A stretch of 64,000 nt of DNA from Alcaligenes aquatilis (GCF_003076515.1 NZ_CP022390.1:2418001-2482000), one strand, 5' to 3'. Numbered from the stretch's first letter, positions 1 through 9,216 are shown. Numbers and translations are program-made. Notes: generated by a model from the letters alone, not told the origin.

Positions 1-733
1 AGTTATTCGCAATAATCTCCTGACCCTGGCGAGTCAGTTCGGCCACACCGATCACAATAAACAGCGATGAATCCTTCAGGCTGATAATGCACTGGTTACC
101 CATGGCCGGAATCATGCGGCGAAATGCCACGGGCCCAATGATGTGCCGCAAAATCTTGTAAAACGGCAAGCCCATCGCCTCGCCCGCCTCTTTCAGCCCC
201 TTGGGTACCGATTGCAAGGCACCACGTACGATCTCGGAAATATAGGCTCCGGAATTGATCATCAAGGTAAAAATGGCGGCAGTCAGTCCATCAATGCGGA
301 TGTTGGCCAGCAGGGGCAGCGCAAAGTAGATAAACATTACCTGCACGACAATCGGCGTGCCGCGGATAAGCAGCACATAGACCTGGCACAGAAAGGACAG
401 AACCAGCAGCAGATAGCGCCTGAAAAAAGCCAGCAAGAACAGAGCCATCAATGCCTGCAGCGAACTCCAGATCCAGGCCGGCACAAAGCTCAACCAATTA
501 CCTGTCAGCCAGGACAGGCCCTTGATCACAAAACCGAGCACAAACAGCCCCAGGATGAACCATGCTGCCCGGCGCCAAGTGACCGGCACCCGAACATAGG
601 TGGTAATCACCCCGGTCAGAAAACCCAATACAGCGCCACCCATCAAACCCGACAGGGTAATGAGCAGCGTCATTTTTGTACCTTCCAGAAGGCTGGGTAA
701 AGCCCCCCAGATAGCGTCCCATTCAAAAGTCAC
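1..733 (-). CDS. glnP: Amino-acid ABC transporter permease, glutamine type (3' end outside window)
   Basis: Inner-membrane permease of a polar amino-acid importer, working with the binding protein encoded just upstream (846-1604). The frame reads from a GTG at 733 preceded by an AAAGG ribosome-binding site; an ATG-only search would miss it. The first residues are [15 protein letters not shown]. Hydrophobic segments follow, then the family's cytoplasmic coupling loop, seen as [14 protein letters not shown]. The region [19 protein letters not shown] is typical of HisM/GlnP permeases. An extra pair of hydrophobic stretches sits between the first membrane segment and the conserved core (about residues 35-95), so it is longer than a minimal GlnP. 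The reading frame is still open at the window edge and lacks its C-terminus. The ATPase gene (glnQ) is expected outside the window. The exact substrate is inferred from family resemblance only. Confidence 0.88.
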   Translation of the reverse strand, partial: MTFEWDAIWGALPSLLEGTKMTLLITLSGLMGGAVLGFLTGVITTYVRVPVTWRRAAWFILGLFVLGFVIKGLSWLTGNWLSFVPAWIWSSLQALMALFLLAFFRRYLLLVLSFLCQVYVLLIRGTPIVVQVMFIYFALPLLANIRIDGLTAAIFTLMINSGAYISEIVRGALQSVPKGLKEAGEAMGLPFYKILRHIIGPVAFRRMIPAMGNQCIISLKDSSLFIVIGVAELTRQGQEIIANN

Positions 734-778
734 AGTGCTACCTTTGTCTTTGAATAAACGCCCGCAACAGAGCGTCAA

Positions 779-819
779 AAAATAAAAGCGGTGATCCCGT
801 TACGACACGCGATCACCGC
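779..819 (-). terminator. Attenuator-like hairpin between glnH and glnP
   Basis: A 9-bp perfect inverted repeat (788-796 with 811-819, arms GCGGTGATC/GATCACCGC, 14-nt loop) is followed on the minus strand by a T-rich run (787-779). It lies after the glnH stop and before the glnP start. It could terminate part of the transcripts, so that the binding protein is made in excess over the permease, a common arrangement in ABC importer operons. It could also protect the glnH message from 3' decay. Confidence 0.7.
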
Positions 820-845
820 CTGGCATGCGCTTGGCTCCAAGCTGT

Positions 846-1604
846 TTAATCAGGCTGCTTGCCAAACCATTTTTGGTAGATTTTGTCGTAAGTGCCGTCA
901 GCACGAATGTCTTTCAGAGCCTGGTTCACAACCGGAACCAGTTCGCTGTTCTTGGGAAAGCCAATACCGTAGAAGTCACCACTTTTCACGGCGCCAGTGA
1001 CCTTCACACGGTCCTTGCCGCCGGTCTGGGCGTAATACTGCACATTGGGGGTATCGTGCACCACGGCATCCACACGGCCTGTTGCCAGCTCCAGGAAGGC
1101 GTTGTCGATATTGGGAAACAGCTTGAGCTTGGCAGTCGGCACCGAACGCTGCATGAAGTCCACAGTGGCCGTACCGATCTTCACAGCCACCGTCTTGCCT
1201 TCCAGGTCGGCGGCGGTCTTGATGGCGGAGTTATCGGTGTTGACCAAAATAGCCAGACCGCTTTCGTAGTAAGGATCGGAGAAATCAATCACTTGCTTGC
1301 GGTCATCACGGATGGTGATCCCGGCCAGCGCGGCATCCAGATTGCGCGTTTGCAAACCTGGAATAATGCCGTTGAAATCCATGGGCTGGAAGCGGTAATT
1401 CAGATTGGCTTTTTTTGCGACCGCATCCCACAAGTCGATATCAAAGCCTGTGTACTTACCGTTCTGCTTGAACTCAAAAGGCACAAACGCCGTATCGGTT
1501 GCGACCACCAGCTCTTTGCCTTGTTGCGCCAAGGCCTGCCCAGCGGGCAAAGCCAAAGCCAGGGCCAAGCCGGCCATCAGGGTTTTCATTTTCTTATTGA
1601 ACAT
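846..1604 (-). CDS. glnH: Periplasmic glutamine/amino-acid-binding protein
   Basis: Solute-binding protein of the polar amino-acid ABC importer; captures substrate in the periplasm and delivers it to the permease encoded downstream. It has 252 residues, usual for the family. A signal peptide (Lys-rich start, hydrophobic core about 8-22) ends at a likely signal peptidase I site after ALA around residue 26. The mature part begins with KELVVATDTAFVPFEF, the family-3 binding-protein hallmark, and contains GFDIDLWDAVAKKANL and the domain-crossing region with KIGTATVDFM. The ATG at 1604 has a strong AGAGGAG ribosome-binding site. Glutamine is the best guess from overall similarity to GlnH; another polar amino acid is possible. 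Confidence 0.92.
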   Translation of the reverse strand: MFNKKMKTLMAGLALALALPAGQALAQQGKELVVATDTAFVPFEFKQNGKYTGFDIDLWDAVAKKANLNYRFQPMDFNGIIPGLQTRNLDAALAGITIRDDRKQVIDFSDPYYESGLAILVNTDNSAIKTAADLEGKTVAVKIGTATVDFMQRSVPTAKLKLFPNIDNAFLELATGRVDAVVHDTPNVQYYAQTGGKDRVKVTGAVKSGDFYGIGFPKNSELVPVVNQALKDIRADGTYDKIYQKWFGKQPD

Positions 1605-1747
1605 CCGTTACTCCTCTGTAGGGACTGACCCACAATCAGCCAGTTCGATGTTTACCCAAGTCTGGTACAGGCTCATGACCTGGCCCAGCGTTGATCTATG
1701 CTACCCGAAGCAGCCCAACTCTTCGTATTTAATAGTTTTAAAAAAAG

Positions 1748-1775
1748 AAAAACCTCGGGAAATCCCGAGGTTTTT
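1748..1775 (-). terminator. Rho-independent terminator of metNIQ
   Basis: Stem of about 12 bp (1748-1759 with 1764-1775, core ACCTCGGG/CCCGAGGT) with a 4-nt loop AAAT, followed on the minus strand by an almost unbroken T run. It lies 30 nt past the metQ stop. Confidence 0.9.
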
Positions 1776-1804
1776 CAGACAATGAGCCGTATCAAAACTC
1801 ACAT

Positions 1805-2596
1805 TCAGAACGCAGGAACAATGGCCCCCTTGTATTTGTCTGCAATGAATTTCTTTACATCTTCGCTATGCAAAGCCTGGATCAGCTTGGCTACACGTGG
1901 GTCGTCCTTGGACTTGGCAGCCACCGCGATCAAATTGGCGTAAGGAGAGTCTGCACCTTCAATAGCCAAAGCATCCTTGGTGGGGTTCAGACCCGCTTCC
2001 AGCGCGTAGTTGGTGTTGATCAGAGCGATATCCACATCAGCCAGTACGCGCGGCAAGGTAGCAGCTTCCAGTTCCTTGAACTTCAGCTTCTTGGGGTTCT
2101 GGTCCACATCACGCGAGGTTGCCAGAATATTGGAAGGATCCTTCAGGGTCAGAACACCTGCTTTTTGCAGCAACAGCAAAGCACGAGCGCCATTGGACGG
2201 ATCGTTAGGGATTGCCACCAGTGCGCCTTCTTTCAGCTCGTCCAGGCTCTTGATCTTGGTGGAGTAAGCACCAAAGGGCTCAACGTGAACCACGGCCACC
2301 GACACCAGATCGGTTTTGTGTTCTTTGTTGAAGGTATCCAGGTAAGGCTTGTGCTGGAAGAAGTTGGCATCGATATGGCCGTCAGCCACTTGCTGGTTGG
2401 GCTGCACGTAATCGGTGAACACCTTGATATCCAGGTTCACGCCTTCCTTGGCCAAAGCAGGCTTGACAAACTCCAGCAGCTCGGCGTGTGGCACAGGGGT
2501 AGCAGCAACCGACAAGGTCTCGGCGGCTTGGGCCACGCTGGCCAGCAGAGCCGACACGGACAAGGCCAGAACGGGAACAAATTTCTTCAAAGACAT
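1805..2596 (-). CDS. metQ: Methionine-binding protein MetQ (NlpA family)
   Basis: Substrate-binding component of the methionine ABC importer; last gene of metN-metI-metQ. It has 263 residues with an N-terminal signal peptide (SLKKFVPVLALSVSALLASVAQA). Family landmarks include VAATPVPHAELLEF, DYVQPNQQVADGHIDANFFQH and a C-terminal AKSKDDPRVAKLIQALHSE. E. coli MetQ is a lipoprotein, but no cysteine is visible near the end of this signal peptide. I infer cleavage by signal peptidase I after AQA and a soluble periplasmic protein. Methionine, D-methionine or a related sulfur compound is the likely ligand. The distance from metI is 50 nt. Confidence 0.93.
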   Translation of the reverse strand: MSLKKFVPVLALSVSALLASVAQAAETLSVAATPVPHAELLEFVKPALAKEGVNLDIKVFTDYVQPNQQVADGHIDANFFQHKPYLDTFNKEHKTDLVSVAVVHVEPFGAYSTKIKSLDELKEGALVAIPNDPSNGARALLLLQKAGVLTLKDPSNILATSRDVDQNPKKLKFKELEAATLPRVLADVDIALINTNYALEAGLNPTKDALAIEGADSPYANLIAVAAKSKDDPRVAKLIQALHSEDVKKFIADKYKGAIVPAF

Positions 2597-2646
2597 GAGC
2601 GACTCCAGTTTCAGAAAGGCAAGACTATCACGATAGCTGCCAGAAC

Positions 2647-3306
2647 TTATTTTCGGCTCAAACGAGCCACCATGGCGTCTCCAAACACCTGCAGGAGTTG
2701 CACCAGCACCACCAGAATAGTCACGGTAACCACCATGACATCCGTTTGATATCGTTGATAACCAAAGCGCAGGGCCAGGTCACCCAGACCACCACCGCCA
2801 ATCACCCCGGACATGGCTGAATAGCCCACCAGTGCAATCGCAGTCACAATCAGGGCTGCCACAATGCCGGTCGTCGCTTCGGGCAATAAAGCCAGTAAAA
2901 CCGTCTGACGAGAGTTGGCTCCCATGGCACGGCAGGCCTCATTCACACCAGGATCCAGTTCACGCAAAACATTTTCTACCAAGCGGGCAAAAAACGGCGC
3001 CGCACTCAAGACCAAAGGCGGAATCGCGCCCTGCACTCCCAAAGACGTACCGGCCAAAATGCGCGTCAAGGGAATAATGACGATCAAGAGAATCAGGAAC
3101 GGCACGGAACGCAAAATGTTCACGATCAGGGACAAGCTCTGGTAGATCCAGGCATTGTCCAACATCTGCTTGCGGCTGGTCAGAAACAGCAGCACGCCTA
3201 ATGGCAAACCAATAATTGCGGTAAAGCCCAGCGAAATACCTGTCATCAACAAGGTATCAATCGTGGCCTCACCAATCAGCGCCCAATCCAAGTTGCTAAA
3301 GTTCAT
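2647..3306 (-). CDS. metI: Methionine ABC transporter permease MetI
   Basis: Inner-membrane channel subunit of the MetNIQ importer. It has 219 residues, the usual length, with about five membrane helices. The BPD_transp_1 coupling region reads NEACRAMGANSRQTVLLALLPEA, and the MetI-typical YSAMSGVIGGGGLGDLA follows. The ATG overlaps the metN stop by 4 nt, indicating translational coupling, as expected for the subunits of one complex. Confidence 0.95.
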   Translation of the reverse strand: MNFSNLDWALIGEATIDTLLMTGISLGFTAIIGLPLGVLLFLTSRKQMLDNAWIYQSLSLIVNILRSVPFLILLIVIIPLTRILAGTSLGVQGAIPPLVLSAAPFFARLVENVLRELDPGVNEACRAMGANSRQTVLLALLPEATTGIVAALIVTAIALVGYSAMSGVIGGGGLGDLALRFGYQRYQTDVMVVTVTILVVLVQLLQVFGDAMVARLSRK

Positions 3307-4313
3307 GGCCGCAATACCTCAAATTGGACATTCAATTCAGTCAGCAAGGCATCCAGCCCTGCCTTAGCCTGCGCATCCCCTTGTACGGCCACAACCAGTT
3401 GGCCGTAAGGCTCGGTTTTGATGCGACCAATGGCCCCCTGCAATATGCTCACATTCAGCCCCAGTTGGCTGGTAATGCGGCTAATCAAAGGCTCGGTCGT
3501 GGCCACACCACGCACACTCAGGCGCATGACACTACCGGGCACACCCTCTGCCAATGCATGCCAGTCGTCAGCGTTCACGCCGCTTTCGCTGAGCAGGGAC
3601 TGCGTGGTGGGATGATGCGGATGCAGAAACACATCCAGCACTTCGCCACACTCTACAATCTGGCCGGCGTCAATCACCGCCACCCGGTCACAGACGGAGC
3701 GAATGACATCCATACCGTGGGTAATCAAGACAATCGTCAGCCCCAGTTCCTGATTGATCTCGCGCAGCAAGCGCAAGATGGACTGGGTAGTTTCTGGATC
3801 CAGCGCCGAGGTGGCTTCGTCACAGAGCAAAAGCTGCGGTCGATTAGCCAGGGCACGCGCAATACCGACACGCTGCTGCTGTCCGCCCGATAACTGACGG
3901 GGATACTTGTTGGCATGATCCTTCAAGCCCACTAGCTCCAACACTTCCAGAGCACGAGCGTGGCGTTGAACACGACCTACCCCTGCCAATCGCAGAGGAA
4001 AGCAGACATTATCCAGAACCGTGCGGGAGTGAAGCAAATTAAAATGCTGGAACACCATGCCCACGCCTTGTCGGAAAGCGCGCAACTGCGCGCCCGAAAA
4101 ACGTGTGATGTCCTGATCCTGTACCCAGACCTGGCCTGAACTGGGTTGCTCAAGCAGATTGAGCATGCGGATCAGCGTACTTTTCCCAGCACCCGAGCGA
4201 CCAATAATACCGAAGACCTCTCCTTGGTGAATCTGCAAGGAAACGTCGTTCAAAGCATGAACGGTCCTGCCTGCCAAAGAATAGGTTTTTGAGATGTGTT
4301 CAAGACGAATCAA
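3303..4313 (-). CDS. metN: Methionine ABC transporter ATP-binding protein MetN
   Basis: Cytoplasmic ATPase that powers the methionine importer. It has 336 residues. Walker A is GRSGAGKST (about 37-45), Q-loop FQHFNLLHSRTV, signature LSGGQQQRVGIARAL, Walker B LLLCDEATSALD and switch ITHGMDV. A C-terminal NIL-type domain (about 260-336) matches the methionine-sensing domain of MetN, which mediates trans-inhibition by internal methionine. The start is a TTG at 4313; the encoded MIRLEHISKTY aligns with MetN N-termini and no in-frame ATG lies nearby upstream. First gene of the operon. I saw no SAM riboswitch in the 246 nt upstream. Confidence 0.95.
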   Translation of the reverse strand: MIRLEHISKTYSLAGRTVHALNDVSLQIHQGEVFGIIGRSGAGKSTLIRMLNLLEQPSSGQVWVQDQDITRFSGAQLRAFRQGVGMVFQHFNLLHSRTVLDNVCFPLRLAGVGRVQRHARALEVLELVGLKDHANKYPRQLSGGQQQRVGIARALANRPQLLLCDEATSALDPETTQSILRLLREINQELGLTIVLITHGMDVIRSVCDRVAVIDAGQIVECGEVLDVFLHPHHPTTQSLLSESGVNADDWHALAEGVPGSVMRLSVRGVATTEPLISRITSQLGLNVSILQGAIGRIKTEPYGQLVVAVQGDAQAKAGLDALLTELNVQFEVLRP

Positions 4314-4515
4314 AATGAACTCAGCCTAGTTAGTCAGTCGAGTTATAAAAGCCTGAGCTGTAAGCGAAATTTACCATAAAGCAAATTTGACAATGACCAG
4401 ATAGATATAACCCTTGGAAATATTGAAACCATACTGAGGGCTGCACTGTATAGCAAGATTTCCGACCGGCTAATGCGCGGACGTGACCTTGGCTGTGCAA
4501 GGCAAGCGCCCAAAG

Positions 4516-4539
4516 AAAAAGGCCGCTAAGCGCGGCCTT
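4516..4539 (-). terminator. Terminator downstream of tRNA-Lys
   Basis: Stem AAGGCCGC/GCGGCCTT (4519-4526 with 4532-4539) with a 5-nt loop; on the minus strand it is followed by TTTTTC. It lies 20 nt after the 3' end of the tRNA. Confidence 0.85.
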
Positions 4540-4559
4540 GTTTCTACGTTTCAGTGTAG

Positions 4560-4635
4560 TGGTGGGTCGTGCGCGACTCGAACGCGCGACCAACGGATTA
4601 AAAGTCCGCTGCTCTACCAACTGAGCTAACGACCC
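4560..4635 (-). tRNA. tRNA-Lys, anticodon TTT
   Basis: A 76-nt cloverleaf on the minus strand. The acceptor stem is GGGTCGT with ACGACCC, the D-loop region is TAGCTCAGTTGGTAGAGC, the anticodon loop ACTTTTAA holds TTT, the T arm contains GTTCGAGTC, and the 3' CCA is encoded (4560-4562). It decodes AAA and AAG. Confidence 0.97.
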
Positions 4636-4829
4636 CCTACTGAAAGATGAAATTATGACCCGATTCCAAGGACTCGTCAAGCATTAAATGCAAAATAATC
4701 AGAAAAAAAGCATTTTTCTTCAAAAAAGATGAAAACAACGGCTTTCAACGCCCCAGTCTCAACACTTTTCTCTGTTTCAGAAACAAAATTTGAACTTCTA
4801 TTCAACAGAGTTTTGTGCTGAAAATAGAA

Positions 4830-4873
4830 AATGCCTCCCGACACGGGGGCTAACCCCACTGCCGGAAGGCATT
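4830..4873 (-). terminator. Terminator of the GH31-like gene
   Basis: Arms 4830-4840 and 4863-4873 (AATGCCTCCCG with CGGAAGGCATT, one mismatch) enclose a small inner GGGG/CCCC hairpin. On the minus strand a T-rich stretch follows. It lies 27 nt past the stop of the 4900-7128 gene. Confidence 0.75.
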
Positions 4874-4899
4874 CAAAGACAATCAGGTTCGTCTAAGAC

Positions 4900-7128
4900 T
4901 TAACGGGCACGAGAAATACGAACCTCGGCACCACGGCGTTTGACCTCCAGCCCTTCGGACGGCAGGATCTTCAATCCCTCCAGACCTTTGATGTAGCTGG
5001 AGCCTTGCATCTGCATGACGCGGATCTTGTTGCGCATCACAACCGGGCTGTGCTCGGGCATGCCAAACATCCAGACCTCATCAAGCAAGCGGGCCGAGTT
5101 AAATTCAGAGGTGTGCTTGACCACCGGTCCCAAACACAGCATATGTCCTTCGCGACCAAAGACCGGCAAACGATCCAAACCCACTATCATTTTCACGGTC
5201 GTGCCACCCTCGTAGCGCCAACCGGTACTCAGATCCCACCAGGCATCGCCTTCAGGCAGATAGACCTCAACATCCTGCCCCGGCTGCAAGACAGGAGCCA
5301 CCAGCAAGGCAGGGCCCAATAAATACTGGGTGTCCCACAAACGCGCCTGAGCATCTGCCGGGAAGCTTTGAGCCATAGAGCGCTGTACAGGCAAGCCGGT
5401 ACGCACAGCGTCCTCAATAATGCCCAATACATAAGGCACCAGACGAAAACGCCACTCCAACCAATGGGCAACCTGAGCCTGCGTTTCTTCGTCAAACGCA
5501 TCAGGCCGCAAAGCAGGAATACCTTGCAGGCTGAAATTCGCCGAGAAAACCGACATGGCCAGCCACCGCAGGTACAACTCTGGCGTCATTTCGCTGGTCG
5601 ATGCTGCCGCATTGCCCCAACCATGAATCTGGATAGGCACGCCACTATTGCCGGTGGCCAGGGCTGACTTCAAGGATTCCGTCAGACCCGCCCAGGTATT
5701 TTCGACCTGAGGACCCAATTGCCAGGCAAAGCGCTGACAAGATGGACTCAGGTCGCGGCTGGCGACCACCCCTTCTTGCGGCGTCTTGTGACCAGCAACC
5801 GCGTCGAACAAGGCTTGACGTGCCAGCACAGGATAAATTGCACGCAACAAAGCGCCAGACTCGCCTCCCCGGCTGGTAACGGCATCAGGAATGTCAAAGC
5901 GGGCATTGCACAGCACGGCCCCCAGGCCATCGTCGACCATCTGACGCTGACGCTCGGTCCACATGCGAAATACGTCTTTGTGAGTCAGGTCCAGCAAGCC
6001 GTAATCGCGGCCACCGCTAAGCGTGTCGCCCGGGAATACATAGGCGCAGCCGTCATCATCATTGATGAGCAACCAGCCGCGATCTTCCCACTCCTCAAAC
6101 AAGCTGGTGCCCGCCTGTACGCAGGGACGCGTCCAGGCAGCCAGTTGCAACTGATCATTATGCAAGGCAGAGAACGCCTCGCGGGGATCAGCCATGCGGG
6201 CGGCGTCCCACTCCAGCGTCGGTTTGTCCTGCTGGAAATCGTACGGCTCAGGAGGCGGCAAGACGGCCACATCCAGTGCAATACCCTGCTCGCGGCACTG
6301 ATTGGCCAACTCACGCAAGGACGTTACGTCTTGCGCTTGAGCGCCATCCAGCCACAAGCCCATAGGCGTGACACCGGGTTGACCCGCACGGCCCGTCAAT
6401 GCGGAGTACTGGTTGATGATTTCGCTGGGATCGCCCAGGAACAGGAAAAAATCCAGTTCGGCAGCGTGTACGCGAGCGCGGTACGCATCCAAATCCTGCT
6501 GGCCCAGATCGTGTTCCACCCGCTCGAAGGTATTGATGTACAGCCCCCAGCCTTGCGTGCTCCAGAGCAAAGGCAGGCTGCGATCATCCGGACGATCGGT
6601 ATCGATCATTTCCTCGCGGCGGTCCAGCTCGCCCAAGGTTTCGCCCAGACCATACAAGGCATCTTCCTCGGCCAGGGCCAGATCCAGCTGCCAACAGCGG
6701 CTGGGCTCTTGCACCAGTGTCAGCGGTTGCGCCGCACTGCTCAAGAGCAGTTGATCGCCGCGCCGGACCTCGAAGCGCCAGGGATTGGACTGAATATGCA
6801 AGGCGACTTCGCCCTGCTCAATCCGCCAGCCGGAATCGGCTGTTTCCAGTTGAAATTCGCTGACCGCCTCATGGCGGGCCAGCAGCATATCGCCCAAAGC
6901 TTTGGCACGGGTACTGAGCTTTTCGTTATCGAGCCGGGCAAGCGGCATACAGCGGAAACGAAAAACACCCGGCGCATGAGCTTCGATGCGCAGCGCAAAA
7001 TCGGTTTCGACAAAAGCGAAATCGGCCAAGGCCGGTTTCGTCGTCAACAAACTCAGATGATTAAACAATTGTGTCACGTCGTCAGAGTGGAGCGAACGGC
7101 ACGATGCTGATCGCAGGGTCACGCTCAA
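4900..7128 (-). CDS. Glycoside hydrolase family 31-like protein with altered active site
   Basis: A 742-residue relative of GH31 alpha-glucosidases/xylosidases (YicI type). The N-terminal beta-sandwich (about 1-245) carries ALYGLGETLGELDRR. A TIM barrel follows (about 250-590, PMGLWLDGAQ onward), then C-terminal beta domains with LLGPALLVAPVLQPGQDVEVYLPEG. Aligned by eye with YicI, the nucleophile Asp of the KTDFGE motif falls on Asn408 and the acid/base Asp of the WGGD motif on Gln474. The DCFW aspartate is also absent (PPPEPY near 291). The fold looks kept while retaining hydrolysis is doubtful, so I infer a pseudoenzyme or a changed chemistry. The start is uncertain: TTG at 7128 or GTG at 7122; an in-frame stop lies three codons upstream of the TTG. 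It is a single-gene unit with its own terminator. Confidence 0.82.
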   Translation of the reverse strand: MSVTLRSASCRSLHSDDVTQLFNHLSLLTTKPALADFAFVETDFALRIEAHAPGVFRFRCMPLARLDNEKLSTRAKALGDMLLARHEAVSEFQLETADSGWRIEQGEVALHIQSNPWRFEVRRGDQLLLSSAAQPLTLVQEPSRCWQLDLALAEEDALYGLGETLGELDRREEMIDTDRPDDRSLPLLWSTQGWGLYINTFERVEHDLGQQDLDAYRARVHAAELDFFLFLGDPSEIINQYSALTGRAGQPGVTPMGLWLDGAQAQDVTSLRELANQCREQGIALDVAVLPPPEPYDFQQDKPTLEWDAARMADPREAFSALHNDQLQLAAWTRPCVQAGTSLFEEWEDRGWLLINDDDGCAYVFPGDTLSGGRDYGLLDLTHKDVFRMWTERQRQMVDDGLGAVLCNARFDIPDAVTSRGGESGALLRAIYPVLARQALFDAVAGHKTPQEGVVASRDLSPSCQRFAWQLGPQVENTWAGLTESLKSALATGNSGVPIQIHGWGNAAASTSEMTPELYLRWLAMSVFSANFSLQGIPALRPDAFDEETQAQVAHWLEWRFRLVPYVLGIIEDAVRTGLPVQRSMAQSFPADAQARLWDTQYLLGPALLVAPVLQPGQDVEVYLPEGDAWWDLSTGWRYEGGTTVKMIVGLDRLPVFGREGHMLCLGPVVKHTSEFNSARLLDEVWMFGMPEHSPVVMRNKIRVMQMQGSSYIKGLEGLKILPSEGLEVKRRGAEVRISRAR

Positions 7129-7219
7129 GATTACTTAACAAGGCCACTATTTTGACGTATTTGCGCTACAAAGGAAAATGTTGCTTCAAATTTCGCCGAA
7201 ATAATTCGAAAAACGGGCC

Positions 7220-9085
7220 TTAGCGAGGTATTAAAGCTTGCTCCAAACGCCGCTCCAAAGGAATAGGTTCCTCCAGACAATAAGCGGCAAACAAACTGGC
7301 TGCCAGCAGGCTCCAGCTCAAACCACGTGAGCCGTAAGCCGCAGCCATAAACAAACCGGGCTGGCCCGGCACAAAACCCATCACGGGCAAATGGTCACTT
7401 AAGGCACAACGCCAACCGGCCCAACCCTGTTCGGGTATCTCCCCCCTCACAGCAGGATTGGCCAGCATGGCAGAAACTTTTTCGATATTTTGCTGATGTC
7501 CCTGGTGGCTGACCTGGGCAGATTCACCAAAACGCTCGTAGGTGCTACCGATGACTTGCCCCTGCGGGTCAACAGGCAGGATATAGCCCTGGCCACTTAA
7601 AGTCACTCCACCTTGCGTCAACGCCTGCTCAACAGATAAATACGTCACCTGCCCGGCCAGACGCTGCATGGCTGCCAAGCGAGGCATGGGATGCGCCGCC
7701 AGCAGCTCGTCTGGCAACAGGCTCAGGCTTTGGGCCGCTGCCGCTATCACGACACGATTGCTGCTTTCCAGGCATTGTCCCCGCTGATTGCAGACATCCC
7801 ACACATTCGGCTCCTGGCCGGTTTGCAAGAACACATGCTCTGGAAGGCATTGAATCAAAGGGTGATCCAGCAGACAGGCGACCAGTGCACTGGGATCCAC
7901 CACCATGCCTTGCGGGAAATACAGGCCACCGCCTTGCAAAGGCACTCCGGCCAAGGCCGAGCCCTGCTCGCGATCCAGCCATTGCACCCAGTCCTGATCC
8001 AAAGCCAAACGCGCCAACGCCTGCTGAATATCCGCATCGCTATTGCCCGCCTGACCAAATACCAGCGTCCCGACTCGGCGCGGGCGTGCCGCCTCTGGCA
8101 AGCCTTTCCAGCCTTGCCAGGCATGCAGCACAGCATTGCGGCTCAACCGGGCCAAGGGAGCATCATCCAGAGCGAATACCGGAGAGATGGCAGCCAGACG
8201 GTGACCTTGATGCGTGGCATCCAGGCCCCGGCTCAAGGCCGGATCACAAACCAGAACAGGCACACCTTTACGCGCCAGCTCCCAGGCACACGCCGCCCCC
8301 GCCAAACCAGCACCGATCACCACCACCCGCCCCTGTTGCGGCGGCAAGCTGCCGCGTCGTCCCAGATGGGGACGCAAGCGAGCGCGAATAGTGCACCACT
8401 TGCCCCCGGCACCGGGGACTTTTTCCACTTCAAACCCTACCGAGGCCAGATCACGTCGCACCTGCCCTGCACAGCACCAGGAAGCCGCTGTCGCCCCTGG
8501 CGCAGCCAGACGCACCAGTTGCCCCAGAACCGAACGCGACCACATGGCAGGATTGCCACGGGGAGCAAAACCATCCAGGTAAAACGCGTCGGCATGGCAT
8601 TGCAGCTCGCGCATCATGGTTTCAGCTTGCCCAAAGGCCAGGGTCAGCGTGACCCGCCCCTCATCCAGCTCCAGCCTGTGTATACCCGGCACCAGTATGG
8701 GCCAGGCTGCCAGCAACTCCTGGGCTTGAGCCTGCAACTGCTCGGGCAAGCGAGCATACAGAGTCGCCAAATCGGCCTGGCGAAAGGGATGAGCCTCTAC
8801 CGAGACGAAATGCAGCCTCTGGCTGCGTTGCGGATCCTGACGCCAAGCCTGCCAGGTCGCCAGAAAGCTGGCTCCCAGTCCAAAGCCGGTTTCACAAATC
8901 GTGAATTGAGATCGCCCCCGCCAACGCTCGGGCAACCCATTGCCTTGCAGAAAAACCCGCCGGGCTTGGCCCAAGGGGCCATCTGCCGGGTGATAGCTAT
9001 CCTGATACAGAGCACTGACAGGCACGTCGTGCTCATTGAATTCCAAATCGGCCGGGACCAAAGGCTCAAACGCAAAGGCAGCCAT
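7220..9085 (-). CDS. mnmC: Bifunctional tRNA wobble-uridine methyltransferase/oxidoreductase MnmC
   Basis: Performs the last steps of mnm5s2U synthesis at tRNA position 34: an FAD domain removes the carboxymethyl group of cmnm5U to give nm5U, and a SAM-dependent domain methylates it to mnm5U. It has 621 residues. The N-terminal methyltransferase domain (about 1-235) shows FTICETGFGLGASFLATW and DAFYLDGFAPRGNPAMW. The C-terminal FAD oxidoreductase domain opens with the dinucleotide-binding motif VVVIGAGLAGAACAWELA (about 254) and ends with AAAYGSRGLSWSLLAA. Length and domain order match MnmC. The substrate tRNAs include tRNA-Lys(TTT), encoded at 4560-4635, but that proximity may be coincidental. 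Confidence 0.94.
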   Translation of the reverse strand: MAAFAFEPLVPADLEFNEHDVPVSALYQDSYHPADGPLGQARRVFLQGNGLPERWRGRSQFTICETGFGLGASFLATWQAWRQDPQRSQRLHFVSVEAHPFRQADLATLYARLPEQLQAQAQELLAAWPILVPGIHRLELDEGRVTLTLAFGQAETMMRELQCHADAFYLDGFAPRGNPAMWSRSVLGQLVRLAAPGATAASWCCAGQVRRDLASVGFEVEKVPGAGGKWCTIRARLRPHLGRRGSLPPQQGRVVVIGAGLAGAACAWELARKGVPVLVCDPALSRGLDATHQGHRLAAISPVFALDDAPLARLSRNAVLHAWQGWKGLPEAARPRRVGTLVFGQAGNSDADIQQALARLALDQDWVQWLDREQGSALAGVPLQGGGLYFPQGMVVDPSALVACLLDHPLIQCLPEHVFLQTGQEPNVWDVCNQRGQCLESSNRVVIAAAAQSLSLLPDELLAAHPMPRLAAMQRLAGQVTYLSVEQALTQGGVTLSGQGYILPVDPQGQVIGSTYERFGESAQVSHQGHQQNIEKVSAMLANPAVRGEIPEQGWAGWRCALSDHLPVMGFVPGQPGLFMAAAYGSRGLSWSLLAASLFAAYCLEEPIPLERRLEQALIPR

Positions 9086-9216
9086 TAATTTTCCTGCCCA
9101 TCACAACACTCACACACGCTCTAACCCCTTAAACTGGCCTTAATCAAACTGACACCAACAAACACGTACAATCAAAGGTCTTTCTTTCAGACTCTTCTTT
9201 TTAAAACCGGATTGCC

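Noticed and set aside
4314..4559. SAM-responsive riboswitch or S-box ahead of metN
   Set aside because: No conserved multi-stem core or terminator/antiterminator pair was seen in the 246 nt upstream of metN.
5719..7110. Plus-strand frame of 463 codons opposite the GH31-like gene
   Set aside because: The minus-strand protein shows GH31 motifs over its full length, so the opposite frame is a shadow.
7691..9088. Long plus-strand frame opposite mnmC
   Set aside because: Antisense to a complete MnmC with intact FAD and SAM motifs; no ribosome-binding site or domain seen.
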